A stretch of DNA of 12,778 nt from Bdellovibrionales bacterium (lineage in GTDB: Bacteria; Bdellovibrionota; Bdellovibrionia; Bdellovibrionales; UBA1609): contig JAPOOY010000111.1 in NCBI GenBank assembly GCA_026713205.1, positions 1 to 12,778 of the forward strand, in the 5' to 3' direction. The notes under the pieces were generated by a model, which saw only the letters and a program-made list of their open reading frames with translations, was not told where the DNA came from and searched no databases. The position numbers and the translations under genes are program-made. Positions 5,609 through 12,766 of this stretch are shown here, in pieces. Position 1 is the first letter of the stretch. The number at the start of each line of letters is the position of its first letter.

Positions 5609-5756
5609 TGAATTGTACTTCTTCAATCAAGAGTTGGCCTAAATGAGATTTTTGCTTTAAATGATTCAATATCTTCTTTTGACTCACAAGGCCTCCATAA
5701 GTAACGAGCAAATAATAATCATTAAGATGTTCATTTGGAATGTCCCTCTTTCCGAA
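5541..5756 (-). pseudogene. Possible gene remnant running into element copy C
   Basis: On the minus strand a frame of 71 codons opens after TGA (5757-5759) and reads FGKRDIPNEHLNDYYLLVTY, continues GGLVSQKKILNHLKQKSHLG, then enters copy C and stops inside it, just as the toxin frame does in copy B. There is no ATG and I do not recognise the sequence. It lies directly downstream of the ATPase gene at 5817. It may be a fragment of a gene cut by the element, or a chance open frame. Confidence 0.25.
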
Positions 5757-5816
5757 TCACTAGGTTTTAACATATTGCTTGATGCTTAGCAACTGTCCCT
5801 ATATGAAAGATATGCA

Positions 5817-7106
5817 CTAAATATCAACTCCTGAATACTTCGCTAGATGTATAGCTCCCGTGATTTTATAGTTTGCTATATTTCCTTTAACTTCTTTTTT
5901 TAAAAAATTTTTTGAAATAAGTGTTCTCGCTCGATTTGTAAATTCCACAGATGATTTTAAATTTAATTCTCTGTAATCTTTTGGACGAAAAGAGCCTCTA
6001 TTTAGAATTGTACGAATGATTTCCCTATCTTTAGGTTTAAGGTTATCTAAAGACAATTGTTGTTCAAGGATATTTTTTAAAACTGGGCGACCAACTTCTG
6101 ACTTAATAGCCATAATATTAGGATTTTTCCTAAATACAGAACGGACAATATCATCACAAGTTTTGAATACCTGACGTATTTCTCCATCAGAGTTTTTATA
6201 TATTTCTCTGATAAACTCTTCCTCTATAGGTAAATTGGAAAGTTTTCTTGGGTTTTTTGAATATATCTTTTGTCGCTTTTTTAAAACAGTAATGATATCT
6301 TCCTCTGAAAGTGGTTCTAGTTTTGTTTCTTGTCCACTGATTACTTCAGCTACCCTTGTAGCTTGTTGATAGAGAGAGGAATAAAGTCCTGGTTGTCCTA
6401 TTACAATATTCCAAAGACCTTTAATATTAAATAGATAATCTCTCAGTTGATTAAAAAGTTCACAAAACTTTTTTTCTTCAAGAATATCAATATTATTAAT
6501 ATTCAAGAAAATTCCGTCCATCTCAAAACAACTTCTTGCTAATGTTACAACTTGGTTGATTTTATCTTGTAAAACATTTGTAGAAATTTCTGAAATGTTT
6601 TTATAATGCTTTGAATGGCTCATACCTCCACCAAATCCAGCAACAGTTAATTGACCAGTTGTTGTAGATAAAGCAAGCTCTGACACCCATTTGGTAAGCT
6701 CTTTTATTTCTATTGGAATTTTTGATTTAAGTTTTTTTTCCTCTGCAAATTGTTTAATAGAAAACAACAAGCTGGATAGACTTTTTACTAATATGCTTTT
6801 CACTTCCTCATCAGGCTCTAATTGTATCTTATGATAGCAAGGAATCAAATTAGGGATGCTCACTTTTACATGACGAAGAAATTCTTGATTAAACGCAATA
6901 GCGTATTCCATAACATTAACGAAGGAGGTTTTTCCTACTCCTCGGTGTCCTGTAACCACTATAACAGCGCTATCTATAGATGAAATATCTATAGAAAATC
7001 CTTTAATATCTTGAACTCTACCAACAAATTTTTCTAAATCTTCTTTATATAAATTCAGTGGTCTCGTATTAAAAATATTCCCTGTAAAACCAAAGTTCTC
7101 GTACAT
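5817..7106 (-). CDS. ORC1/Cdc6-like AAA+ ATPase with C-terminal winged helix
   Basis: A 429-residue protein. The Walker A motif is GHRGVGKTS (residues 53-61), preceded by a conserved-looking FVGRVQDIKGF segment as in ORC/Cdc6-type and STAND-like ATPases (AAA_16). The Walker B strand appears as GIFLNINNIDIL (198-209), where the usual D/E pair is replaced by N-N-I-D. NIVIGQPGLYSSL (233-245) fits sensor 1 and SDGEIRQVF (306-314) a sensor 2 arginine. The end, from about residue 360, looks like a winged helix: LKPKDREIIRTILNRG...KSSVEFTNRARTLISKNFL. No partner gene is adjacent. It may bind DNA or act as a regulatory or defence ATPase; the substrate is unknown. ATG 7106 has only a weak AAGAG upstream. 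Confidence 0.7.
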   Translation of the reverse strand: MYENFGFTGNIFNTRPLNLYKEDLEKFVGRVQDIKGFSIDISSIDSAVIVVTGHRGVGKTSFVNVMEYAIAFNQEFLRHVKVSIPNLIPCYHKIQLEPDEEVKSILVKSLSSLLFSIKQFAEEKKLKSKIPIEIKELTKWVSELALSTTTGQLTVAGFGGGMSHSKHYKNISEISTNVLQDKINQVVTLARSCFEMDGIFLNINNIDILEEKKFCELFNQLRDYLFNIKGLWNIVIGQPGLYSSLYQQATRVAEVISGQETKLEPLSEEDIITVLKKRQKIYSKNPRKLSNLPIEEEFIREIYKNSDGEIRQVFKTCDDIVRSVFRKNPNIMAIKSEVGRPVLKNILEQQLSLDNLKPKDREIIRTILNRGSFRPKDYRELNLKSSVEFTNRARTLISKNFLKKEVKGNIANYKITGAIHLAKYSGVDI

Positions 7107-7751
7107 AGATACTCTTAAAAATAAAGCCTTTTCTACTTGCGAAAGATAACTCTACTCAATTAGTCCTATTAGACCGTAATCTAAAGTATCAAATACCTGC
7201 CTTACATGTCTATAAAAACTTCGGGATTTTTTTCCGAGTCACTTTCAGAGAACTCTTGAAAACCAAAAACTTATATTAAATCTCCCCTTTAAGGAGCTTC
7301 GGAGATTTTTCCCGAACCACTCATTGAGGAGGCTTATATTCTAGATATTATCTCTCTGCTGTCCGCCTTAGATTTATCTTAAACCCAGAAAATTTGACCT
7401 AAAACCCCACTTTTAGGCATTTTAAGCCACTTTTCCAGAAAATCTGATAATTCTCATGAGAGCGCGTCCTCATTTAAAATTCAAAAAACAGTTAAAAAAA
7501 ATGAGTTTTAGTACATTTCCCTTTTAATGGAGTGATCTTTGTAACTATATGGGTGCATTGGTAGAGAAAATCGTCTTTCGTTTAGATTTTTTGTGCATTT
7601 TTTGAACTTCAGTTTGTATTTTAGACCTTCCAATGAGGATACGCCTTAAATTTTTACCAGAATCTGTCTAACTTTTGGGGCGCAGTCCAAATCCGCAAAT
7701 TGGAAAAGGCCACTAAATAGTTTGTCCTTTGGAATAAGAATCTATAAGAAT
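7107..7751. other. Gene-poor 645-bp spacer with hairpins and an IS3-like end
   Basis: No credible gene in either strand. It contains a pair of similar 32-base segments (7219-7250 and 7297-7328, about 22 identical positions), and a perfect 8-bp stem AAATCTCC/GGAGATTT at 7278-7308 followed by Ts, a possible plus-strand terminator. Near 7667-7690, read on the minus strand, is TGGACTGCGCCCCAAAAGTT followed by AGACA, which resembles the terminal repeat of some IS3-family insertion sequences. No transposase frame remains. Confidence 0.4.
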
Positions 7752-8696
7752 TTAAACTGGAGAAGGAATAAATCTTTGATGTATCAATGTTCTCTTGGAA
7801 TGAGAAGTGAGAATAAAAGTATGAGTGATAAGATCTGCTCCTTCCTCTTGAATTCCTTTAACCAAAGAGCCTGTGGTGACACCTGTGGCACAAAATATTC
7901 CCTCTTCCTTAACAAGCTCATCCCGAGTCCAAATTTTATGTAAATCCTTCACGCCCACATTTCCGGCTCTTTGCTCTTCCTCGTCATTTTTAAAAACCAA
8001 CTGCCCTTGAAATCCTCCCCCCAAACACTTTAAGGCCACAGCGGCTAAAACCCCTTCCGGCGCCCCGCCTGTTCCCATCAGCAAATCCAGAGAAGATAAT
8101 ACCGTATTTAAAGCCAGGGCCACATCCCCGTCTTCCACAAGATAAACGGAAGCTCCCGTTTCACGAATTTCAGAAATCATCTTTTCATGTCTCGGACGAT
8201 CTAATACCCCCACAGACATGAACTCCGGTTTTTTCCCAAGAGCGGAAGCCACAGCAAGAATGTTATCCCGTGTGCTGGCCTTTAGATCAATGGCTTTTGC
8301 CGCCTTCGGGCCACAGGCGATCTTTTTCATGTAAATATCCGGAGCCATAAACAAGGAGCCCCGTGGAGCTAAAGCCATCACAGATAAGGCCCCTCCCTCT
8401 CCTCGGGCACAAAGAGCAGTTCCCTCCAGAGGATCCACGGCCACATCCACTTTCAAAGAGGATTTAAAATCCCCCAGCTTTTCTCCCGTATAAAGACGAG
8501 GAGCTTTATCCCTTTCCCCTTCTCCTATGACCACACGAATACTTAAGGGAAGACATTGAAAGGCCGCTCTCATGGCATCCACGGCCAGCCGGTCCGCCCC
8601 TTCCCCATCCCCTTTTCCAATGAGGGGAAAGCAGGCTAAAGCGCTGGCCTCCGTCACTCCGGCCAAGCGTAAAATATGATCTTCCAAAAAACCCAT
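7752..8696 (-). CDS. glpX: Fructose-1,6-bisphosphatase class II
   Basis: GlpX-type FBPase, hydrolysing fructose 1,6-bisphosphate to fructose 6-phosphate in gluconeogenesis with divalent metal. Visible motifs are GKGDGEGAD (27-35), VVIGEGERD (55-63), VDVAVDPLEGT (83-93; the metal/phosphate-binding DPLEGT of Li+-sensitive phosphatases), LVEDGDVALAL, LLMGTGGAPEGV, and ATGVTTGSLV near the C-terminus. Length 314 residues, close to the usual 320-335. I start at ATG 8696, preceded by AAGGTG; an in-frame GTG lies at 8708. Some homologues also act on sedoheptulose 1,7-bisphosphate, which cannot be decided here. It stands alone, with spacers of over 600 bases on both sides. Confidence 0.95.
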   Translation of the reverse strand: MGFLEDHILRLAGVTEASALACFPLIGKGDGEGADRLAVDAMRAAFQCLPLSIRVVIGEGERDKAPRLYTGEKLGDFKSSLKVDVAVDPLEGTALCARGEGGALSVMALAPRGSLFMAPDIYMKKIACGPKAAKAIDLKASTRDNILAVASALGKKPEFMSVGVLDRPRHEKMISEIRETGASVYLVEDGDVALALNTVLSSLDLLMGTGGAPEGVLAAVALKCLGGGFQGQLVFKNDEEEQRAGNVGVKDLHKIWTRDELVKEEGIFCATGVTTGSLVKGIQEEGADLITHTFILTSHSKRTLIHQRFIPSPV

Positions 8697-8758
8697 CTTC
8701 AATAACACCTTGTTTGCTTCAATTTTTTAAGTAACAGTCCACTCTCTCTTCCCGCTGG

Positions 8759-8828
8759 AATTTTGAGGTTCTTTATATACAAAAGAATATCCTTATATAG
8801 AAATCTCAAAATTCAAATCTAATTCGTA
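8759..8828. repeat. Hairpin plus degraded MITE-type terminal repeat
   Basis: AATTTTGAGGTTCTTTATAT at 8759 onward pairs with TATATAGAAATCTCAAAATT at 8794-8813, an imperfect stem of about 20 bp. Overlapping its end, AAAATTCAAATCTAATTCGT and the A following it, then TA (8829-8830), match the right terminus of the element family (AAAATTCAAACACGATTGGTA in copy B) with a few changes. This is probably a decayed copy. Confidence 0.45.
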
Positions 8829-8876
8829 TATTCCGATTTTTAAGATTAAAAATCAAGAAATTTCAATCTCTTATCC

Positions 8877-8893
8877 GGTCCGGTTTGAAATTT
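8877..8893. repeat. Fragment of a MITE-type terminal repeat
   Basis: GGTCCGGTTTGAAATTT is identical to the inner left terminus of the copy at 12676. It lacks a recognisable partner end. The remaining spacer from 8894 to 9040 shows only a small hairpin (TTGGTATGTTT at 8984-8994 against AAACAAACCAA at 8998-9008) and no gene. Confidence 0.4.
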
Positions 8894-9040
8894 GGGTTCC
8901 TATGTTGAAAAGTGATGGGACAAGAGAACAGTGTTGGCAGCCACCGAAAAAGATGGTGTGTCTATAAAAAAGCTTCTTCAAAATTGGTATGTTTAAAAAA
9001 CAAACCAACACAAAGGGGCAAGAAGTCTTCTGACAAGATA

Positions 9041-9242
9041 TACTGATTGTGTTTGAGATTTCCGGTTTTGCTCATGACTTTCAAGGCCAAAGGGAGGTTA
9101 AAAGTGAGTTCGGCTTTGACACAGTAGCGACCGAAGGTTGCTCTGTGGCAAAACGCATATCTGAACTTTTAACCTCCCTTTGGCTTTGAAAGTCATCTCT
9201 AAAGCTGGGATAAGAAAATGGAAAACTAAAACACGATTGGTA
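9041..9242. mobile_element. MITE-like element, copy D, 202 bp with long internal inverted repeats
   Basis: Flanked by TA at 9039-9040 and 9243-9244. The termini TACTGATTGTGTTTGAGATT and, inverted, TACCAATCGTGTTTTAGTTT are both of the GATCGTG type, unlike copies B and C which have one end of each type. Inside, two 32-base arms (9074-9105 and 9165-9196) pair at 31 of 32 positions. The loop carries a nested stem, CACAG-T-AGCGACC-GAA-GGTTGCT-CTGTG (9119-9147). The whole could fold into a large hairpin. It carries no convincing gene and lies just downstream of the ATPase gene at 9303. Confidence 0.8.
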
Positions 9243-9302
9243 TAAAAGAAGGATTACACCCTCCATTCAGAAAACAGAGAGGGATTACATGGTGTGCATT
9301 CA

Positions 9303-10469
9303 TTATATAAGTTTTTCATCATTTAAAGATATAACACGAACATTTTTATTGGAGTAAGATTCTGTGACAGAGGAAAAAATATTTTTTGAGAGAATATTTT
9401 TTTTACCAACGAGAGACTCTATCTCAGAGAAAATTTTTAAGTTTACATTGGGATTAGCGTTCCATTTACATTCATAAAGGTGAAATTTCTCTCCTACCGG
9501 TTGAATAAAATCCAATTCATGTCCCCATTGATCCCTGTAAAAAAATAAATTGGCCTTTTTACCTTTATTACCTGCCGCCCGAAGAATCTGCCCCAAAACA
9601 AAATTTTCAAATAAACTGCCAAGTAAACTGGAATCCTTTAATTCATCCCTTTGTCGGAAACCTATAAGATGGCAAAGCAGACCTGAATCCGTAAAATAAA
9701 CTTTAGGGCTTTTTACCAGACGCTTACCTAAGTTTCTGTAAAAAGGTTTGAGAACAAACAAAACATTTGAAGCCTCCAAGGCATTGACCCATGACTTGAT
9801 GGTTACGGAACTGACACCGATATCAGATGCCATTTTATTGTAGTTCAGCAGTTGAGCCACTCTGGAGGCCAGAAGACTCATAAATCTTTCAAAATCATAG
9901 AGATTTTTTACATTTATAATTTGGCGGATATCCTTTTGAATATAGGTGCTCACATAATTTGAAAAAAACTCATCTATGTTAAGATTTTTGCTCCAAACTT
10001 CCGGGTATCCGCCTTTAAACATCAGTTCTATAAGTTTTTTTTGATTCAACTTAAAATTAAAATGGTTCTTTAACTCCAGAAGAGAAAGAGAGTGTAGATC
10101 CAATAAGGCCACGCGACCGGCAAGGGATTCAGAGACTTGAGCCATGAGAGTAAAATTTTGCGATCCTGTTAAAAAAAACTTCTTATTTTTATATTGATCC
10201 ACAAAAAATTTAATATGCCGAAATAAAGAGGGAGCATTTTGAACTTCATCTATAATAACAGGAGATGGAAGTTCTCTTAAAAAATCCTCTCCTGAATGTT
10301 CAGCTCTATAAGCTGTGGAAGGTTTGTCCAAACTTATATACTGTACTTTTGGAAAACTGTTCTTAAGCAGGCTGGATTTACCGGTTTGCCTCGGGCCCGT
10401 GAGTAAAATAACTTTTGCTGATTTGCTTAAACCAAGAAGCTTTGATGAAATCTCTCTATCAATCCACAT
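9303..10469 (-). CDS. AAA_14/DUF4143 ATP-binding protein
   Basis: A 388-residue member of the widespread ATPase family with AAA_14 followed by DUF4143. It shows Walker A GPRQTGKSS (25-33), Walker B VIIDEVQNAP (71-80), sensor 1 FFLTGSQNF (98-106) and the family motif SESLAGRVALLDLHSLSLLE. The C-terminal part carries GHELDFIQ and, about ten residues later, YECKW, a pattern matching the D...ExK core of PD-(D/E)XK nuclease-like domains. A winged-helix-like segment (YNKMASDIGVSSVTIKSWVNALE) lies between. The biological role of the family is not established. ATG 10469 has no clear ribosome-binding site. A 19-base AT-only palindrome (10482-10500, centred on C) lies 13 bases upstream. Full length and apparently intact; it stands alone. 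Confidence 0.88.
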   Translation of the reverse strand: MWIDREISSKLLGLSKSAKVILLTGPRQTGKSSLLKNSFPKVQYISLDKPSTAYRAEHSGEDFLRELPSPVIIDEVQNAPSLFRHIKFFVDQYKNKKFFLTGSQNFTLMAQVSESLAGRVALLDLHSLSLLELKNHFNFKLNQKKLIELMFKGGYPEVWSKNLNIDEFFSNYVSTYIQKDIRQIINVKNLYDFERFMSLLASRVAQLLNYNKMASDIGVSSVTIKSWVNALEASNVLFVLKPFYRNLGKRLVKSPKVYFTDSGLLCHLIGFRQRDELKDSSLLGSLFENFVLGQILRAAGNKGKKANLFFYRDQWGHELDFIQPVGEKFHLYECKWNANPNVNLKIFSEIESLVGKKNILSKNIFSSVTESYSNKNVRVISLNDEKLI

Positions 10470-10563
10470 ATTGGGTATTTTAAATTTAAACTTTAAATTT
10501 TACAAGGTTAAATTTAATAAAATTATAATCAACACCTAAAAATTCAAATCTTATCCGAATATT

Positions 10564-10585
10564 CGGGATTTATATATAAATCCCG
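10564..10585. repeat. 22-bp perfect palindrome
   Basis: CGGGATTTATA directly followed by its reverse complement TATAAATCCCG. It lies between tsaE and the DUF4143 gene, downstream of one and upstream of the other, so it might be a cruciform terminator or an operator. A similar context (TTCAAATCTTATCCGAATAT beside it) recurs in weaker form near 8811-8840. Confidence 0.5.
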
Positions 10586-10594
10586 TTGTCCATA

Positions 10595-10655
10595 TACGAT
10601 CGTGTGTGAGTTTTGTGGTTAAAACTGGAAGATATTTTAGATGAACCCTGTATAA
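10595..10655. mobile_element. MITE-like element, copy E (decayed half)
   Basis: After TA (10593-10594), TACGATCGTGTGTGAGTTTT resembles the GATCGTG-type terminus, and GAACCCTGTATAAAATC further on corresponds to the interior block of copies B and C. The far end is missing or has been lost next to the tsaE stop codon. Boundaries are approximate. Confidence 0.4.
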
Positions 10656-10658
10656 AAT

Positions 10659-11069
10659 CTAAGACCATTTCCATTTTAAAAAGCGCTGTCCAGCAGGGGA
10701 CATTTCAAGGTTCAAAAACAATGTGGGCCAGGCAGGGAGACTCTCTTCCAATAAATCCGCCCACTCAATAAATACCAAATGGGAGTGGGCAAACACATCC
10801 CAAAAGCCTGTGGATTCCAAATCTTTAGGATTATTTAAGCGATAAAGATCAATATGGGTGATCCCTCCCTCGTAAGTATTTATTAAGGTAAAGGCCGGAG
10901 AATGAACTTCCGAACAACCCAGAGCTTCACACATAAACCGAACCGTCTGGCTCTTTCCACTTCCCAAGGCTCCCTGTAAAAGCACAAGCTGGGGATTTTT
11001 AAATTCTTTTACCATCTTATGGGCCAGAGTCTTCAAATGGCTGAGATGGCTGATATTTTCAACAAACAT
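10659..11069 (-). CDS. tsaE: tRNA t6A biosynthesis ATPase TsaE
   Basis: TsaE (YjeE) works with TsaB, TsaC and TsaD to make N6-threonylcarbamoyladenosine at position 37 of ANN-decoding tRNAs. Visible are Walker A GALGSGKS (33-40), SPAFTLINTYEG (57-68), the HIDLYRL motif (72-78) and FIEWAD (100-105). Length 136 residues, near the family norm. I start at ATG 11069, preceded by AAGGGGAAG; a longer in-frame reading from TTG 11150 would only translate the tandem repeat. It lies just after nnr. The original start was probably ATG 11182 overlapping the nnr stop; two tandem duplications have pushed the working start 113 bases downstream. Confidence 0.93.
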   Translation of the reverse strand: MFVENISHLSHLKTLAHKMVKEFKNPQLVLLQGALGSGKSQTVRFMCEALGCSEVHSPAFTLINTYEGGITHIDLYRLNNPKDLESTGFWDVFAHSHLVFIEWADLLEESLPAWPTLFLNLEMSPAGQRFLKWKWS

Positions 11070-11182
11070 AACTTCCCCTTGCGCCGCCGGTTTGCCAATG
11101 GCTGATATTTTCAACAAACATGACTTCCTCTCGCGCCGCCGGTTTGCCAATGGTTGAGACGACTGATATTTTCAACCGGCAT
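11049..11182 (-). repeat. 52-bp tandem repeat at the nnr-tsaE junction creating mini-cistrons
   Basis: Units 11049-11100 and 11101-11152 are near-identical, and 11153-11182 is a third partial, diverged copy. Each contains a copy of the tsaE start (ATG..GTTGAAAATATCAG) with a purine-rich ribosome-binding site. Because 52 is not a multiple of three, the upstream copies read only 23 and 20 codons (MPVENISRLNHWQTGG... and MFVENISHWQTGG...) before a TGA that overlaps the next ATG, repeating the ATGNNNGTTGA overlap originally shared by nnr and tsaE. Confidence 0.9.
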
Positions 11183-12647
11183 TTTGTCTCATTTTAAATA
11201 AAACCGAGGGAAGAAGGCGAAGCGCCTCACTGGCGGAAAAGGAATTAACATCACGGCCGGAGCGACACCATTCCTCCGCCGTTTCGCCATGAGCCGCCAC
11301 GGCCAAAAGCGCTCCGTCCCGCACACTTAAACCCTGAGCTAAAAACCCCGCTATTAAACCTGTCAACACATCTCCCGTCCCCGCCTTGCCCAAAGCGGAA
11401 TTTCCTGAATTAACAATCCAACATTTGTTCCCATCAGATACAACTGTATGAAACCCCTTCAAAACAATCCAGCTCCCTGTTTGTTTCGCCCCTTCTCTTG
11501 CAAAACGCAGGCGATCTCTCCCTATTTCTTCTGAAGAAACAGCCAGAATACGGGAAAGCTCTCCCGTATGGGGTGTGAGCACAAAATGAAAATTTAAGGG
11601 AAAAAGGGAAGTATTTTGACTTAAAAAAGTGAGAGCATCCGCATCCAAAACAACAGGCTGATCCTGATCTTTCAGCAACCTAATTAAATCTCCCACCGAC
11701 TTTTCAATACCGATTCCCGGGCCTATGGCGACAGATGTTTTTTTATATAAAATCTTTGAATCTTTTATATTTACAGTAAGAACTTCAGGTATTTTTATAA
11801 TATCAGGAAGCCCCTGGCCGGCCCAGGTCACATACCCGCTTCCGGCAATGAAAGCTCCCTGGCAGGCTAAAATTCCACTCCCCCAAAAACCTTCCCGACC
11901 GGCGCATATTAAAGTGTGTCCACGATGGGATTTATTGGCTTCATCCTCATAAACAGGTAAAGATACGGTATTCTTTTCCACCAGAAAAAAAGTGTCACAA
12001 ACCTTGCTGAGCAATTCATCCGGAAAACCAATAGGAAATACCTGAATTTGCCCGGCCAGACCCGGCCCTTTTCCAATGTAAAACCCCGGCTTACCCAAGC
12101 CATAGGAAAAGGTGTGATCAGCCTTAACCGCCTCACCTAAAATTTGCCCGGTGTTTCCGCAAAGACCGGAAGGTATATCCAAGGAAATAACAGCCTCTTT
12201 GGAAGCATTTACCAATGAAATGGCTTGAGCAAAAACCCCCTCCACAGGACGAGACAATCCCACTCCAAAAAGGGCATCCACCACAATCTGATTTTTTAAA
12301 TCCTCAGCACACAACTCCTGTAGAGGGTGTGATGGAACTCCCATCTTAATAGCTTGATCCCCGTTCCTTTTGGATAATTCACTTAAGCTTTCCGTAGAAA
12401 AAACGGACACGGATTTCCCCAATTCCCTAAGGTAACGAGCCATCACCCATCCGTCCCCTCCGTTATTTCCTGAACCACACAAAATCAAAAAAGACCGACT
12501 GGGAAACAGCCTGGAAGCTTCGGTGGCGGAAACACGGCCCGCATTTTCCATTAAAAACTCTCCCGTTAAATTCCAAGAGGCCGCCTGCCGATCCAGCTCA
12601 CGGCTTTGCTCTTTACTGCTTAAGGGAATAAAACTTTTCCTGAACAT
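11172..12647 (-). CDS. nnr: Bifunctional NAD(P)H-hydrate epimerase / ADP-dependent NAD(P)H-hydrate dehydratase
   Basis: Metabolite-repair enzyme that re-forms NAD(P)H from damaged hydrates. The N-terminal YjeF_N epimerase domain has the start-of-domain SREL..Q/A..N and ENAG motifs, LILCGSGNNGGDGWVMARYL (55-72), DALFGVGLSRPVEG (124-137) and LDIPSG (156-161). The C-terminal ribokinase-like dehydratase has AIGPGIG (307-313), LDADAL (334-339), LTPHTGEL (357-364), VLKGFHTVV and KAGTGDVLTGLIAG (421-434). Length 491 residues, full length for the fused form. ATG 12647 is preceded by AGAGGT. The order nnr then tsaE on one transcript is common in bacteria. The stop TGA lies inside the original tsaE start ATGCCGGTTGA. 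Confidence 0.95.
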   Translation of the reverse strand: MFRKSFIPLSSKEQSRELDRQAASWNLTGEFLMENAGRVSATEASRLFPSRSFLILCGSGNNGGDGWVMARYLRELGKSVSVFSTESLSELSKRNGDQAIKMGVPSHPLQELCAEDLKNQIVVDALFGVGLSRPVEGVFAQAISLVNASKEAVISLDIPSGLCGNTGQILGEAVKADHTFSYGLGKPGFYIGKGPGLAGQIQVFPIGFPDELLSKVCDTFFLVEKNTVSLPVYEDEANKSHRGHTLICAGREGFWGSGILACQGAFIAGSGYVTWAGQGLPDIIKIPEVLTVNIKDSKILYKKTSVAIGPGIGIEKSVGDLIRLLKDQDQPVVLDADALTFLSQNTSLFPLNFHFVLTPHTGELSRILAVSSEEIGRDRLRFAREGAKQTGSWIVLKGFHTVVSDGNKCWIVNSGNSALGKAGTGDVLTGLIAGFLAQGLSVRDGALLAVAAHGETAEEWCRSGRDVNSFSASEALRLLPSVLFKMRQNAG

Positions 12648-12675
12648 TTAGAACCTCTTTAAATAACAAAGACTA

Positions 12676-12766
12676 TACTGGTCCGGTTTGAAATTTTCCG
12701 GTGCTTCATAAGAAAAAATGCTTACACCCTTTATAACAGACTCTAGGGGTCAAAAATTCAAACATG
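12676..12766. mobile_element. MITE-like element, copy H, upstream of nnr
   Basis: After TA (12674-12675) the left end reads TACTGGTCCGGTTTGAAATT and TTCCGG, followed by CATAAGAAAAAATGCTTACA and CCCTTTATAACAGACT, matching copy B nearly base for base. The right half diverges; CAAAAATTCAAACATGCG at 12751 onward is a damaged right terminus. It lies 28 bases before the nnr start in the region where the nnr promoter is expected. The window ends 12 bases after it. Confidence 0.7.

Noticed and set aside
7722..7943. A 73-residue plus-strand frame at the end of glpX
   Set aside because: Mostly antisense to glpX, with no ribosome-binding site and no recognisable domain.
9081..9266. A 61-residue minus-strand frame
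   Set aside because: It is a translation of the inverted-repeat element D and shows no protein-like features.
10315..10539. A 74-residue plus-strand frame
   Set aside because: Antisense to the Walker A region of the DUF4143 ATPase; a shadow.
11070..11150. A longer TsaE beginning at TTG 11150
   Set aside because: The added residues come only from the duplicated junction; the conserved TsaE N-terminus begins at ATG 11069 with its own ribosome-binding site.
11725..12136. Two 75-residue frames within nnr on either strand
   Set aside because: Both are shadows of the well-supported dehydratase and epimerase coding sequence.
3184..12766. The recurrent repeats as a CRISPR array
   Set aside because: Copies are kilobases apart, differ in orientation and have no regular spacers; TA flanks and terminal inverted repeats point to transposition instead.
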